This document shows, in pieces, positions 23,433-35,360 of a stretch of DNA of 64,000 nucleotides; the first letter of the stretch is position 1, and every line of letters begins with the position of its first letter. This stretch comes from Neoarius graeffei (taxonomy: Eukaryota > Chordata > Actinopteri > Siluriformes > Ariidae), in the NCBI RefSeq assembly GCF_027579695.1, contig NC_083587.1, positions 51,205,021 to 51,269,020 on the forward strand. Reading direction: 5' to 3'. A program made the translations under genes and the position numbers. The notes under the pieces are model-generated. The model worked only from the letters and a program-made list of their open reading frames with translations. It did no database searches and had not been told where the DNA came from.

Positions 23433-24542
23433 ACTGTAACGATAACTATAAATAAATGGGTCCCCTGCAGTTTATGTGGTTGGTGGTCACACCAGACCGA
23501 TAATGATACCTACAGCCCAGGCCTGGGTTTATCCGTATCGGTGAGATTGCTTCTGGAGTGATTTTTCCAGGCCTGGACATGATCTGATAAAACATCTGCC
23601 CAACCAGTTAATTCTTTACATGTGATACTGTCTGAGCATGTGCTATTTTTCCCCGGGCATCTTTGTACATCCTCATTGCATAATGAAGTCACGGAATACG
23701 GATTCACAGAAAATAAAAAATCTAATACAAAGCACGAATCTTTTATTCATGGATATGTGATTTTCCGTGAAATATCAATAGTAAATTAATAAACATATGA
23801 ATGCAGGTAAGATATTTTAATTATGAACTTCGGCAGTCCAAACATTTAATTGTTTTAGATTTCTTAATTTTTTATCCATGATGCATTATCTGTATGAAAT
23901 CGGCAACCAGTTTGTAATATACTGAAAGGTCCATGACCAATCCGTAAATTATTAACATCCGTGATGCATCCGTATTAAAATCCGTAACCACTCCATATTT
24001 TGTATCCTTTTTAGGGCCTGAGCACCGAGGTGCGCGGGGCCGCATCGGCCTTGCGCCCTGGTCGGTGCGAAGCCCTATTGTATTTGGAAGTATTATTATT
24101 ATTCCCTTTTTTCCTGCCTCATTTGGCCTTTTTTGAGCTGGTTCCCATGGTTCAAAACGAACAAAATTTGGTACACACATCAGTCATTGTAACCGCTACT
24201 CAGCCACAGAGATTTGCCCCCAGGCATGGCTCAGGAACTCCATAGTGCCCCCTAATGTCATGGAGTCCCCTGAGCGGCATATAGTTTCAGCTACACACAC
24301 CAAATTCAGTATGTATGTAGGGCTCCCCAAGACGAACAACTTTCGTATATACATTACATTAGCCACGCCTAACAGGAAGTGAGGTAATTGGGCTTATGTG
24401 TGTTTGGACACATTGTAAATTTTAATATACTCCTCCTAGACGGTTCATCAGATTCATGTCAAACTTGGTATACATGATGCCAAGATGTTGCTGATGTTAA
24501 ATTGCGAAGGGATTTTGGATATGTTGTAATATGTTGAAATGG

Positions 24543-24927
24543 GGGGGCGGCACGGTGGTGTAGTGGTTAGCGCTGTCGCCTCACAGCAAGAAGGTCCGGG
24601 TTTGAGCCCCGTGGCCGGCGAGGGTCTTTCTGTGCGGAGTTTGCATGTTCTCCCCGTGTCCGCGTGGGTTTCCTCCGGGTGCTCCGGTTTCCCCCACAGT
24701 CCAAAGACATGCAGGTTAGGTTAACTGGTGACTCTAAATTGACCGTAGGTGTGAATGTGAGTGTGAATGGTTGTCTGTGTCTATGTGTCAGCCCTGTGAT
24801 GACCTGGCGACTTGTACAGCGTGTACCCCGCCTTTCGCCCGTAGTCAGCTGGGATAGGCTCCAGCTTGCCTGCGACCCTGTAGAACAGGATAAAGCGGCT
24901 ACAGATAATGAGATGAGGTGAGATGAG
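24543..24927 (+). repeat. Full-length tRNA-SINE
   Basis: Near-consensus, with the 12-bp duplication ATGTTGAAATGG at 24531-24542 and 24928-24939. The homologous uninterrupted module lies near 25267. Confidence 0.95.
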
Positions 24928-25605
24928 ATGTTGAAATGGCAATATTATGAATTTTAATATCTTGCCACATAAACAGGAAATATGTCAAAAAGTCATAGTA
25001 CAGTTAAGGATTTGTCTGAAACTTCTCAGGTTAGTAGATAACGTGATTATGATAACATGTAGACACCCAATATGCCTTTCTGGTATAGCGCCACCAACTG
25101 GCCAAGGAAAGAATAGCGTTTTGAATGTGTGCGTTTTGACACATGATCAGTTTTAAGATACTCCTCCTAGACAGTTCATCAGATTCATGTGAAAGAAATT
25201 TGGCATACATGATGACGAGATGTTGCTGATGTTAAATTGCGAAGGGATTTTTGATATCTTGTAATATGTTGAAATGGCCTTATGATTTTAGTATCTTGCC
25301 ACGTATATAGGAAATGTGTCAGAAAGGCCCAGGGCATTGAATGTATGGTCAGAAACTTCTTAGTTTAATAGATGTTATGATTATGATGTATAGACACTCA
25401 ATGGACCTGCCTGTTATAGCGCCACCACCTGGCCAAGCAGAAAATATGCCAGAAATTGGCATTGCCTTAACTGATTGATCGAAAACTTTACAAACTATTG
25501 TAAGTCATGATTGTGATGATGTTCCCATGTGTAATCCACATGCCTAGGACAGCGCCACCATCTGGCCAAGTAGGAAATTACAAAAAAAAAAATTTGATGG
25601 ATTTA

Positions 25606-25800
25606 CAGTTGAAACCAAAACTTTACATACACATGCTAAAGTTGACTAAAACGAGGAATTAAAAGAATCATCTTTTGGGAATTGATCTTAATATAATGTC
25701 TTAATTGAAAAATGAGGAAAAATCCAACCTTTAAGGACACCAATTTTCTTTGTGAAATGAATAATGTACTGTTATTACTGCCATCATTGCGCATTTTGTT
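25606..25800 (+). mobile_element. Tc1-like left-end fragment
   Basis: TA then CAGTTGAAACCAAAACTTTA..., closely resembling the CAGTTGAAG..GAAGTTTACATACAC ends of the Sleeping Beauty/Tdr-type Tc1 group (from memory). No right end or transposase in the vicinity; truncated where the CA repeat starts. Confidence 0.6.
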
Positions 25801-25821
25801 GCAGACATATGAAAACTCCAT

Positions 25822-25823
<2 letters not shown>

Positions 25824-25871
<48 letters not shown>

Positions 25872-25977
25872 CGGACACAGGAAAGTTAAGATGACTTAAG
25901 ATTACAGTGTGAGATGGAGATAAGGTGGAGACACGTATAGTTTTGTACATATACAAATGTACATTTTTACACCACAG

Positions 25978-26033
<56 letters not shown>
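25824..26033. repeat. Two (CA)n microsatellites
   Basis: CA runs at 25824-25866 and 25981-26033, separated by about 115 bp of non-repeat sequence. Open frames across them are repeat artefacts. Confidence 0.95.
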
Positions 26034-26035
<2 letters not shown>

Positions 26036-26410
26036 TCTTTGTCTGTCTATCTCTCATCTGTCAAGCAGTCATGGCATTTATAACATGCACATCACCTTTG
26101 AACATTTGATGAATATATGACATGTGACTGTTTTGTTGGGTGGCGGAATGTCCTGGGTTGCGGAACCACACGTGCGAGGGCCCGTCAAGGCCGCTAGCGG
26201 CTTTAATTTAATTATATTTCCGTAATCCGTGACCTATCCGTATTTTATCAACCACCGGAGTGTGTACATGGGTTGTTTTGAAGTCCAAGCTGTACAGTAC
26301 GACCCGGAATAATGTGCTACTACTTGGAAAAGACTTCCATAACTATTCCTAAATTGCATGAGTTTATTTACCTGAGTGGCAGGACCAAGCGATATTATAG
26401 TCAGGATTAG

Positions 26411-27191
26411 CAGGGAAAGTTATTTGTATTCAGTCTCAGTTTATGCACATACTTAAATAGATTTAATGGCTGCACTGTTCAGATTATGCAAATTATCTGC
26501 TTGTAGGCGACACCTCAGCAGTTGCCCGATTCTTCTTGAGTAGAAGTGTATGAGGTGGAAATGTACCTGGACCACCACCTTTAAAGACGAGCACCTGGCT
26601 TTAAGTTTGAAAAAAAAATTAAATGCAAGAGACAATTTCAAAATTAAAGAAAGAAACCCCACCACATATACTGCATGCTGTTGCAATGATGAGACACTGA
26701 AATCAACATTTAATAGGCATTTGGTATATTATCAAGATATTGCTGCATAAATAGATCAATTGTAATGATCACATTAATCACTGCAGTTTTAGTTTGATTT
26801 AACAATTTGGCTTCCACTCTTATAAAATAGCACTTGATCCAGCACACCCTTTTATTTTGCATTTTATTTTTTAGTATTGTGTAGAGATAATGAGAATGAG
26901 ATTGTGTATTGGGAGGTCTTCTCAGAACGTAATCAGTATCAAGAGATCGTAATGTTTGTCGAGATATTCTATCGCTGTTATGATCAGGTTTGATCTGTCT
27001 GTACCGAAGGAGGTCGAATTGACAGTGTGATCTAGGAATGTAGACATCTGCCGCCTAAGAGATTCTGCCTTACGGATCAATCCGGGAGCAAATAGTCACT
27101 GACACAGACACGGCTGTTCAGAGATGTTTCTCAGTTAATTGTAGGACAAACATGAATATATATTCACATTCAAGAGTGTGCTGTAGTAATG

Positions 27192-27251
<60 letters not shown>

Positions 27252-27527
27252 AAAGCCAAGTTATCTATGTGTAACGTAAATGGGTGATGAAGCATTACAT
27301 CACTGGTTTAGACTCCACTACTGTATGAAAGAAGAGACATTATGTACCATTACATCCCCCGTCAGGATCATAGTTTTATGAAAGGAAGAAAGACATTACT
27401 GGTCAAAGTAACCCTCATTAAGCAGAGAACAGAACGTGCGAGCGAAGAGAAGTCTCAAGGATTTTACTAACCAAAACAAGTAGCAATCAGAACAGCCTGT
27501 ACCATTTTCAAGCATGCCAAACGTCTT
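26411..27527. other. No gene recognised; (ATTG)n
   Basis: A (GATT)n run occupies 27192-27250. The rest is unique-looking without exon signals. Confidence 0.5.
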
Positions 27528-28079
27528 CAACCCCAATTCCAAAAAAGTTGGGACGCTGTGTAAAACATAAATAAAAACAGAATGTGAAGATCTGCAGATC
27601 ATGGAAACCCTAGATTTCATTGAAAATGGTACAAAGACAACATATTAATCGTTGAAACTGAGAAATTTTATTGTTTTTTTAAAAATATATGCTCATTTTG
27701 AATTTGATGTCAGCAACACATTTCAAAAAAGTTGGGACAGGGGCAACAAAAGACTGATAAAGTTGTGTAATGCAAAAAAAAAAAAAAAGAATTTGGTTAA
27801 TTGGCAACAGGTCAGTAATATGATTGGGTATAAAAAGAGCATCCCAAAGAGGCGGAGGCTCTCAGAATTAAAGATGGGGGGGTGTTACCACTCTGTGAAA
27901 GATTGCGTGGGCAAACAGTGCAACAATTTAAGAATAACGTTCCTCAATGTAAAATTGCACAGAATTTGTGGATCACATCATCTGTGGTACATAATATCTT
28001 CAAAAGATTCAGAGAATCTGGAGAAATCTCTGTATGCAAGAGACAAGGCTGAAAACTGACATTGGATGCCTGTGATCTT

Positions 28080-29180
28080 CAGGCCCCCAGGAGACACTGC
28101 ATTAAAAGCAGATACTGTACATGTCTGTAGTGGAAATCACTGTATGGGCTCAGGGACACTTCAGAAAACCATTGTCCATGAAAACAGTTCATTACTGCAT
28201 CCACAAATGCAAGTTAAAACCAAATAAAAACAATATCCAGAAACACCGCCACCTTCTCTGGGCCCGAGCTCGTTTATGACAGACTGAGGTGAAGTGGAAA
28301 ATTGTCCCGAGGTCTGATGAATCTCATCTCATCTCATCTCATTATCTCTAGCCGCTTTATCCTGTTCTACAGGGTCGCAGGCAAGCTGGAGCCTATCCCA
28401 GCTGACTACGGGCGAAAGGCGGGGTACACCCTGGACAAGTCGCCAGGTCATCACAGGGCTGACACATAGACACAGACAACCATTCACACTCACATTCACA
28501 CCTACGCTCAATTTAGAGTCACCAGTTAACCTAACCTGCATGTCTTTGGACTGTGGGGGAAACCGGAGCACCCGGAGGAAACCCACGCGGACACAGGGAG
28601 AACATGCAAACTCCACACAGAAAGGCCCTCGCCAGCCATGGGGCTCGAACCCGGACCTTCTTGCTGTGAGGCGACAGCGCTAACCACTACACCACCGTGC
28701 CGCCCGGTCTGATGAATCAAAATTAGAAATTCTTTTTAGAAATCATGGACACCACGTCCTCCAGGCTAAAGAGGAGAGGGACCATCCGGCTTGTTATCGG
28801 TGCACAGTTCAAAAGCCAACATCTGTGATGGTATGAGGGGGCATTAGTGCATATGACATGGGTAGCTTGTACATCTGGGAAGGCATCATTAATGCTGAAT
28901 GATATATACACGTTTCAGAGCAACATGCTGCCATCCAGACAAAATCTTTTTCAAAGACGGACTTCCTTCTTTCAGCAAGACAATGCCAAACTGATTTCTT
29001 CGCATATTAAAACTGCATGGCTCCGTAGTAAGAGTCCGGGTGCTAAACTGGCCTGCCTGCAGTTCAGACCTGTCTCCCATTGAAAACATTTGGCACATTA
29101 TGAAGCGCAAAATATGACAATGGGGACCCCAAACTATTGAGCAACTGAAATTGTATATCAGGTAAGAATGGGACAACATT
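28080..29180 (+). pseudogene. Degenerate Tc1/mariner transposase in T6
   Basis: Visible pieces across frames are a GDTALKAD-like start, LLWARA, SVMV.GCISAY.MGSLYIWEG, FFQQDNAK (Asp codon 28979-28981) and SPIENIWH (Glu codon 29082-29084). The two acidic residues are about 34 codons apart, as in DD34E enzymes, but in different frames. Many stops, and a SINE at 28323 splits the domain near the first acidic residue (RSDES). Dead. Confidence 0.75.
28323..28705 (-). repeat. Full-length tRNA-SINE, minus, in T6
   Basis: Duplication GGTCTGATGAAT (28311-28322, 28706-28717) within the transposase remnant. Confidence 0.95.
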
Positions 29181-29360
29181 TCACTTTCAAAACAATAGCA
29201 ATCAGTCTCCTCAATTCCCAAACATTTACAGAGTGTTGTTAAAAGTAGAGGTGATGCAGCACAGTGGTAAATATGGCCCTGTCCCAACTTTTCTGAAACG
29301 TGTTGCTGACATCAAATTCAAAATGAGCATATATTTTTTTTAAAAACAATAAAATTTCTC

Positions 29361-29732
29361 GGGGCGGCACGGTGGTGTAGTGGTTAGCGCTGTCGCCTCA
29401 CAGCAAGAAGGTCCTGGGTTCGAGCCCCGGGGCCGGCGAGGGCCTTTCTGTGTGGAGTTTGCATGTTCTCCCCGTGTCCGCGTGGGTTTCCTCCGGGTGC
29501 TCCGGTTTCCCCCACAGTCCAAAGACATGCAGGTTAGGTTAACTGGTGACTCTAAATTGACCGTAGGTGTGAATGTGAATGGTTGTCTGTGTCTATGTGT
29601 CAGCCCTGCGATGACCTGGCGACTTGTCCAGGGTGTACCCCGCCTTTCGCCCGTAGTCAGCTGGGATAGGCTCCAGCTTGCCTGCGACCCTGTAGAAGGA
29701 TAAAGCGGCTAGAGATAATGAGATGAGATGAG
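29361..29732 (+). repeat. Full-length tRNA-SINE in right TIR of T6
   Basis: Duplication ATAAAATTTCTC at 29349-29360 and 29733-29744. The left TIR (around 27655) supplies the inverted empty site. It lacks one GTGAGT unit in the centre. Confidence 0.95.
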
Positions 29733-30228
29733 ATAAAATTTCTCAGTTTCAACATGTGATATATTGTCCTTGTAATATTTTCAATGAAATATAGGGGTTC
29801 CATGATTTGCAAGTTATTGCATTATGTTTTTATTTACAGTTTACACAGCGTACCAACTTTTTTGGAATTGGGGTTGTATTTCTATCAATTACAGTGGTGC
29901 TTGAAAGTTTGTGAACCCTTTAGAATTTTCTATATTTCTGCATAAATATGACCTAAAACAACATCAGATTTTCACACAAGTCCTGAAAATACATAAAGAG
30001 AACCCAGTTAAACAAATGAGACAAAAATATTATCCTTGGTCATTTATTTATTGAGGAAAATGATGCAATATTACATATCTGTGAGTGGCAAAAGTATGTG
30101 AACCTCTAGGATTAGCAGTTAATTTGAAGGTGAAATTAGAGTCGGGTGTTTTCAATCAGTGGGATGACAATCAGGTGTGAGTGGGCACCCTGTTTTATTT
30201 AAAGAACAGGGATTTGTGGAAGTGTATC

Positions 30229-31462
30229 ATGGCACGAACAAAGGAGATTTCTGAGGACCTCAGAAAAAGCGTTGTTGATGCTCATCAGGCTGGAAAAGGT
30301 TACAAAATCATCTCTAAAAAGTTTGGGCTCCAGCAATCCACAGTCAGACAGATTGTGTACAAATGGAGGAAATTCAACACCATTGTTACCCTCCCCAGGA
30401 GTGGTCGACCAACAAAGATCACTCCAAGATCAAGGCGTGTAATAGTCGGCAAGGTCACAAAGGACCCCAGGGTAACTTCTAAGCAACTGAAGGCCTCTCT
30501 CACATTGGCTAATGTTAATGTTCATGAGTCCACCATCAGGAGAACACTGAACAACAATGGTGTGCATGGCAGAGTTGCAAGGAGAAAGCCACTGCTCTCC
30601 AAAAAGAACATTGCTGCTTGTCTGCGGTTTGCTAAAGATCACACGGACAAGCCAGAAGGCTATTGGAAAAATGTTTTGTGGACGGATGAGACCAAAATAG
30701 AACTTTTTGGTTTAAATGAGAAGCGTTATGTTTGAAGAAAGGAAAACACTGCATTCCAGTATAAGAACCTTATCCCATCTGTGAATCATGGTGGTGGTAG
30801 TATCATGGTTTGGGCCTGTTTTGCTGCATCTGGACCAGGACAGCTTGCCGTCATTGATGGAACAATGAATTCTGAATTATACCGGCGAATTCTAAAGGAA
30901 ACTGTCAGGACATCTGTCCATGAACTGAATCTCAAGAGAAGGTGGATCATGCAGCAAGACAACAACCCTAAGCACACAAGTCATTCTTTGGTAGAACGGT
31001 TAAAGAAGAATAACATTAATGTTTTGGAATGGCCAAGTCAAAGTCCTGACCTTAAGTTCCTAAGGCCCAAGCTGTTTTTTTACATGCATTTGTTTATTTC
31101 TCTTTGCTATTTGGGCTTATTAGAACCTGATTAGAATAAAAACTAAGCATCAATTTTTGATAAGATGTACTTTTAGAGAAAAAGTATGTCCACATATGTG
31201 GATTCTTGTTCCGAATTTCTAAAAAGTGCTGTCCACGCATGTGACCGCTAAGCCCTAGGAGGTTAAGACAATCGAAATGTTGTGGAAGGACCTGAAGCGA
31301 GCACTTCATGTGAGGAAACCCACCAACATCCCAGAGTTGAAGCTGTTCTGTACGGAGGAACGGGCTAAAATTCCTCCAAGCCGGTGTGCAGGACTGATCA
31401 ACAGTTACCGCAAACGTTTAGTTGCAGTTATTGCTGCACAAGGGGGTCACACCAGATACTGA
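30229..31462 (+). pseudogene. Tc1 transposase in T2, disrupted
   Basis: MARTKEISEDLRKSVVDAHQ start, HTH region, GRPTKI, LWTDETK, MQQDNNPKH and IEMLW (Glu codon 31274-31276) are all readable. It is broken by TGG-to-TGA at 30733-30735 and by the MITE after SPDLK. Its acidic triad is otherwise kept. The C-terminus GGHTRY ends at 31462. Confidence 0.93.
31056..31262. mobile_element. 207-bp MITE with TTAA duplication
   Basis: TTAA at 31052-31055 and 31263-31266. Ends GTTCCTAAGGCCCAAGC and (reverse) CCTCCTAGGGCTTAGCGG share CCTARGG. The undisturbed Tc1 copies read CCTTAATCCAATC here, so the target TTAA existed before insertion. TTAA duplication points to piggyBac- or Kolobok-type mobilisation. Confidence 0.85.
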
Positions 31463-31671
31463 AAGCAAAGGTTCACATACTTTTGCCACTTACAGATATG
31501 TAATATTGGATCATTTTCCTCAATAAATAAATGACCAAGTATAATATTTTTGTCTCATTTGTTGAACTGGGTTCTCTTTATCTACTTTTAGGACTTGTGT
31601 GAAAATCTGATGATGTTTTAGACCTTTTTAGAAAATTCTAAAGGGTTCACAAACCTTCAAGTACCACTGTA

Positions 31672-32618
31672 TGTCTTTAATTCTCTAGTTTAATTTGTCC
31701 AATTAGTAAAACAGTGTCACTGTTTTATTCGAAATGTGTAACATGGGTGCACAACACTTCTGCAGTTTCTGAATAGTACAGTATTTAAGCCCGAGGTCTG
31801 AAAAACTTTAATTCAGGTGCTTCATAAAATCCACAACTGTAAGATTTACAATATTCGTCAACTAAATAATTAATTTACACGGCAATCCACTTCTGTAACT
31901 GAATTTTAAAAAAATGTAAAAAAAGAGACTTGGATTTTTTTTTCCCCCTGGTGTTGCATTAGCCTTGAGCCAGATGAGCAGGCTGTCTGAGTCAGTCCTC
32001 TTGTATTTAGTGCTTATTCATTAGAGCAGAAGTGCATGACTGCCTTTGCTATTAGTTGCATCTGCACAGGGCCAAGTGAGTTTTGGCCCCATTTCTGTCT
32101 GACTAATTGGCCCTGCAAACTGCAAAACGCTCAGATTTGCATACAGCTGTTGTCTGTTTGGGGTGTTTTACTGTAATAGTGGTAGTATGGTGTTTCTCGT
32201 GTTGTTACCGGTAATTGAAACGTGTATTTGTAGTTTTCCAATCATCTTTTCAGGTCAGAACGCTGCATAAATGAAACTGGAATCTTATCCAGCAAAACTT
32301 GCATACTCTTTAGGGCATAGAATTCAATTATATTTCCATTTAAACCTTCCATTAAAGACGTAGTAGCTCAGTGGTTGATGATTGTAGTTGATTGCTCCCA
32401 CTTTACTTAATGATGGTACTATATGTTCCAGTGATTAAATTCTTATGGCTGCACAGAAAGGCTGGAATTGCACTTTTAATAATCCATTACACAATATTCC
32501 ATAGTTCAAGATCAAACCAGCGGTTTATACAGTGCAATCCTCAATGCACTTGACTCGCTCCTACACAGCTCATATGCAATAATTAATGCAACTATGATGA
32601 CAATGTGCATCCATTTTA
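31672..32618. other. No recognised feature
   Basis: Unique-looking AT-rich sequence. No bounded repeat or exon. Confidence 0.5.
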
Positions 32619-32626
32619 CTCAGCAG

Positions 32627-33261
32627 CAGGGGCGATTCTAGCATCTGATCTTTGGGGGTGCTTAGCCCCCAGAGCTGACAGCAGGGGCGATTCTAGCATC
32701 GAAGCAAACGTAAACGCTATGTTACATTAAATAAAATTGACTAGCACACGGTGGTCTAGCACCGTAGCACTTGTACAGCTCTGCACAAAAGTATCTCGAT
32801 ATGGATGATAAATGTCGTTTTTATCATTCTGTTCATAGACCAGAGAACATCAATATTGCATTATGCACATTATTGTGTTGTGTTTAACAATTGTAACTCC
32901 AGTCCGTACCTTCACATCTCGCTATGCCAGTAATACTCAGGTGCTACTTCGAGTTCCTCATCGGCGTGGAATCCAGTTAAAAAAACCACCATGTCGTAGC
33001 AAGCACTCGCGCGGACAGGCAACCCAATCAGAGGGGACGCAAGGAGGAGAGGTATTTTACTGCTCATAGAACTATCACGTAACAGGTGAATTCAAGAACA
33101 CACACACGCCCGCGCGCACATTCATTGCGCAGTGCGCAAGGGCACTTATTTCTGAAAATTACGTCCAAAAGCAGTGTTTTTGAGGGTGCTGAGCTAGGGG
33201 GTGCTGAGCTCGTTTTTGGGGGTGCTTGAGCACCCCCAAAAATAGGCTAAACACGCCCCTG
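32627..33261. mobile_element. hAT-type non-autonomous element (635 bp)
   Basis: 8-bp duplication CTCAGCAG (32619-32626, 33262-33269). Ends CAGGGGCGATTCTAGC and ...CACGCCCCTG. The first 19 bases are repeated at 32682. The right third contains GGGGGTGCTgAGC modules and a GGGGGTGCTTGAGCACCCCC palindrome. No coding. Confidence 0.88.
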
Positions 33262-33269
33262 CTCAGCAG

Positions 33270-33909
33270 AACTTCATTTAAAACTGTTGTTTTTATGCTC
33301 GAAAGTGAATGAGAGAAGAAGAATGGGTTGATTTGGTGTATTGGAGAAACCACTGTATGGTTGTTTTGAGTAGGAGGAGAACCCCCTGCTTAATAAAGCT
33401 CATTTCATTTTGCGTCTGCGAAATGAGCAAAGAGGATCTTTCACAAGGCCGTTTAAATTAAACTCTGGCTTAATTACAGCCGGGTCTGCTGAGGCTCGCA
33501 AATCAATGACTTTTTTGACGTGTGCTTATGTATCCTAGAGTCTGGATGAGAGGGCTTAAGTGGGGGATGTTTGCCCTTCTCTGTTTTTACCTTTCCTTTC
33601 CTGAGTCCAACTTGCTGTTATAGGTAAATAATCAACAACAGAGTGAGGTGCAAAGCAGCGTGAAGTGAACTTCCTGTTCCTACCACAAAGTTGATTAATT
33701 TTCAATAATGGTACAAGTGTTGCAATTTGCACATGATTGCAGTGTTACCCCTTATTTTGTCTCTGAATTGGTTTTAGCCAGTTCCCACCCACCAGCCAGT
33801 TCTCTCCTAACATGCAACAGCTACCAACCTACCAACAAGGGAGGGTGAAGGTTAGCATGTGCTTCCTCCGAGACACATGAATCCAACCAACCTCATCTTT
33901 TTCAAACAG
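33270..33909. other. No recognised feature
   Basis: Unique-looking sequence between a hAT and a SINE. Confidence 0.5.
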
Positions 33910-33922
33910 CTGCATTACAACC

Positions 33923-34277
33923 CATCCGTCTATCCATTATCTCTAGCTGCTTATCCTATTCTACAGGGTCACAAGCAACCCGGAGCCTATCCCAGCTGAC
34001 TATGGGCGAGAGGCGGGGTACAAGTCACCAGATCATCGCAGGGCCGACACAGAGACAAACAACCATTCACACCTACAGTCAATTTAGTCTCACCAGTTAA
34101 CCTAACCTGCATGTCTTTGGACTGTGGGGGAAACCGGAGCACCCGGAGGAAACCCACACAGACATGGGGAGAACATGCAAACTCCGCACAGAAAGGCCCT
34201 CGCCAGCCGCTGGGCTCGAACCCAGAACCTTCTTGCTGTGAGGCGACAGTGCTAACCACTACACCAACGTGCCACCC
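33923..34277 (-). repeat. Older tRNA-SINE, minus
   Basis: Diverged copy with CCATCCGTCTATCC tail. 13-bp duplication CTGCATTACAACC (33910-33922, 34278-34290). It landed exactly at the left edge of repeat R copy 2. Confidence 0.92.
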
Positions 34278-34289
34278 CTGCATTACAAC

Positions 34290-35360
34290 CATAGACTGTA
34301 AAAATAATGGACAAAGCCTCTGTGACATCACTCATAGGATTTCTGAAAAGCAGGTTTGAAGCTCAAATAAGCAGGCTACGAGCGTCACCATCTTGGCTGC
34401 GCCTGACTTCACCTAACTCCATAAATGGAGAAAAGGGTGGGGATAGTGAAGCCTGGCCGCTGGAATATGCCTACTAACCTTGACGCTAATGAGCTAGCTA
34501 TGCAAGCAGGCTAACAAGCTACTGGCTAAACTAAAAGAAGCTGCTCCATAAGATACAGATCATAACCTCAACAGCCAAAAAAAAAAAAATCATCGGCTCC
34601 ATAAAATTACTTACGTAAATCCATCACCTGCGATGAATTTGGCTTGAGTTCTGAGGTAATGCCAGCTATTGGCTAATAAGATGACACAAGCCCAGCTGTC
34701 AGTCAAATCAGCCCCTCCCCTAATTATGCATAAATGTATGGCTCAATGTAATTTAAATTGTTGAATTATATACAAATTCACCCTCCGTACAGTTGTCATG
34801 AAGGGGGAAACTAGCTATAGAGACCGAAACTGTTTTTTGTACCAGGCTGTAAAGTTGGACATGTTAACATGGGGGTCCGTGGGAATTGACTCACTTTTGG
34901 AGCCAGCCTGGGCAGCACGGTGGTTTAGTGGTTAGCGCTGTCGCCTCACAGCAAGAAGGTCCTGGGTTCGAGCCCCGTGGCCGGCGAGGGCCTTTCTGTG
35001 TGGAGTTTGCATGTTCTCCCCGTGTCCGCGTGGGTTTCCTCCGGGTGCTCCGGTTTCCCCCACAGTCCAAAGACATGCAGGTTAGGTTAACTGGTGACTC
35101 TAAATTGACCGTAGGTGTGAATGTGAGTGTGAATGGTTGTCTGTGTCTATGTGTCAGCCCTGTGATGACCTGGCGACTTGTCCAGGGTGTACCCCGCCTT
35201 TCGCCCGTAGTCAGCTGGGATAGGCTCCAGCTTGCCTGCGACCCTGTAGAACAGGATAAAGCGGCTAGAGATAATGAGATAAGATGAGATGGAGCCAGCC
35301 TCAAGTGGCCATTTGAGGAACTGCAAATTTTAGCACTTCCGCGCTGACTTCACTTTTCAG
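34290..35360 (+). repeat. Dispersed repeat R, copy 2
   Basis: Same family as 6971-7706, interrupted by a SINE near its right end (34910-35290). It starts CATAGACTGTAAAAATAATG. Confidence 0.78.
34910..35290 (+). repeat. Full-length tRNA-SINE in repeat R
   Basis: 11-bp duplication GGAGCCAGCCT (34899-34909, 35291-35301). Copy 1 of repeat R (near 7640) is the empty site. Confidence 0.95.

Larger units (their letters stand above)
24013..26207 (+). mobile_element. Composite GGGCC-ended repeat inserted in copy B
   Basis: Starts AGGGCCTGAGCACCGAGGTG and ends near GTGCGAGGGCCCGTCAAGG...CTTTAATTTA. GGGCC-GAGCAC ends are roughly inverted. Internally repetitive: a ~150-bp module (CTCCTCCTAGAC.GTTCATCAGATTC... 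to ATGTTGAAATGG) occurs at about 24395-24542 and 25130-25278, and AGCGCCACCA.CTGGCCAAG occurs at about 25087, 25418 and 25552. It holds a SINE, a Tc1-type end and two CA runs. I know similar repeats from fish genomes but cannot name the class. No coding capacity. Confidence 0.6.
23025..26410. mobile_element. Non-autonomous DNA transposon, copy B, with insertions
   Basis: Starts GGCCCAGTCCCACAATACCG and follows copy A (9696-10895) in reverse orientation until GATTATAGTCAGGATTAG, where the last ~90 bp including the second TIR are missing. It is interrupted by a SINE (23060-23432) and by a 2.2 kb repeat (24013-26207). Copy A shows both sites empty. Confidence 0.78.
27528..29876 (+). mobile_element. 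Long-TIR Tc1/mariner-type element T6 with two SINEs
   Basis: Ends CAACCCCAATTCCAAAAAAG and its inverse, with TIRs extending about 200 bp (including GTTGGGACAGGG / CCCTGTCCCAAC and GAATTTGATGTCAGCAACAC). TA follows the right end; the left TA is lost. Removing the SINEs and their duplications leaves about 1.57 kb. The degenerate transposase runs left to right. Confidence 0.85.
29892..31669 (+). mobile_element. Tc1-like transposon T2 with MITE
   Basis: Same family as T1, T3 and T4: CAGTGGTGCTTGAAAGTTTG ends and TA at 29890-29891 and 31670-31671. It sits only 15 bp from the right end of T6. It contains a 207-bp TTAA-flanked insertion. Confidence 0.94.

Noticed and set aside
25636..26031. 131-aa Cys/Val-rich frame
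   Set aside because: Translation of the (CA)n microsatellites.
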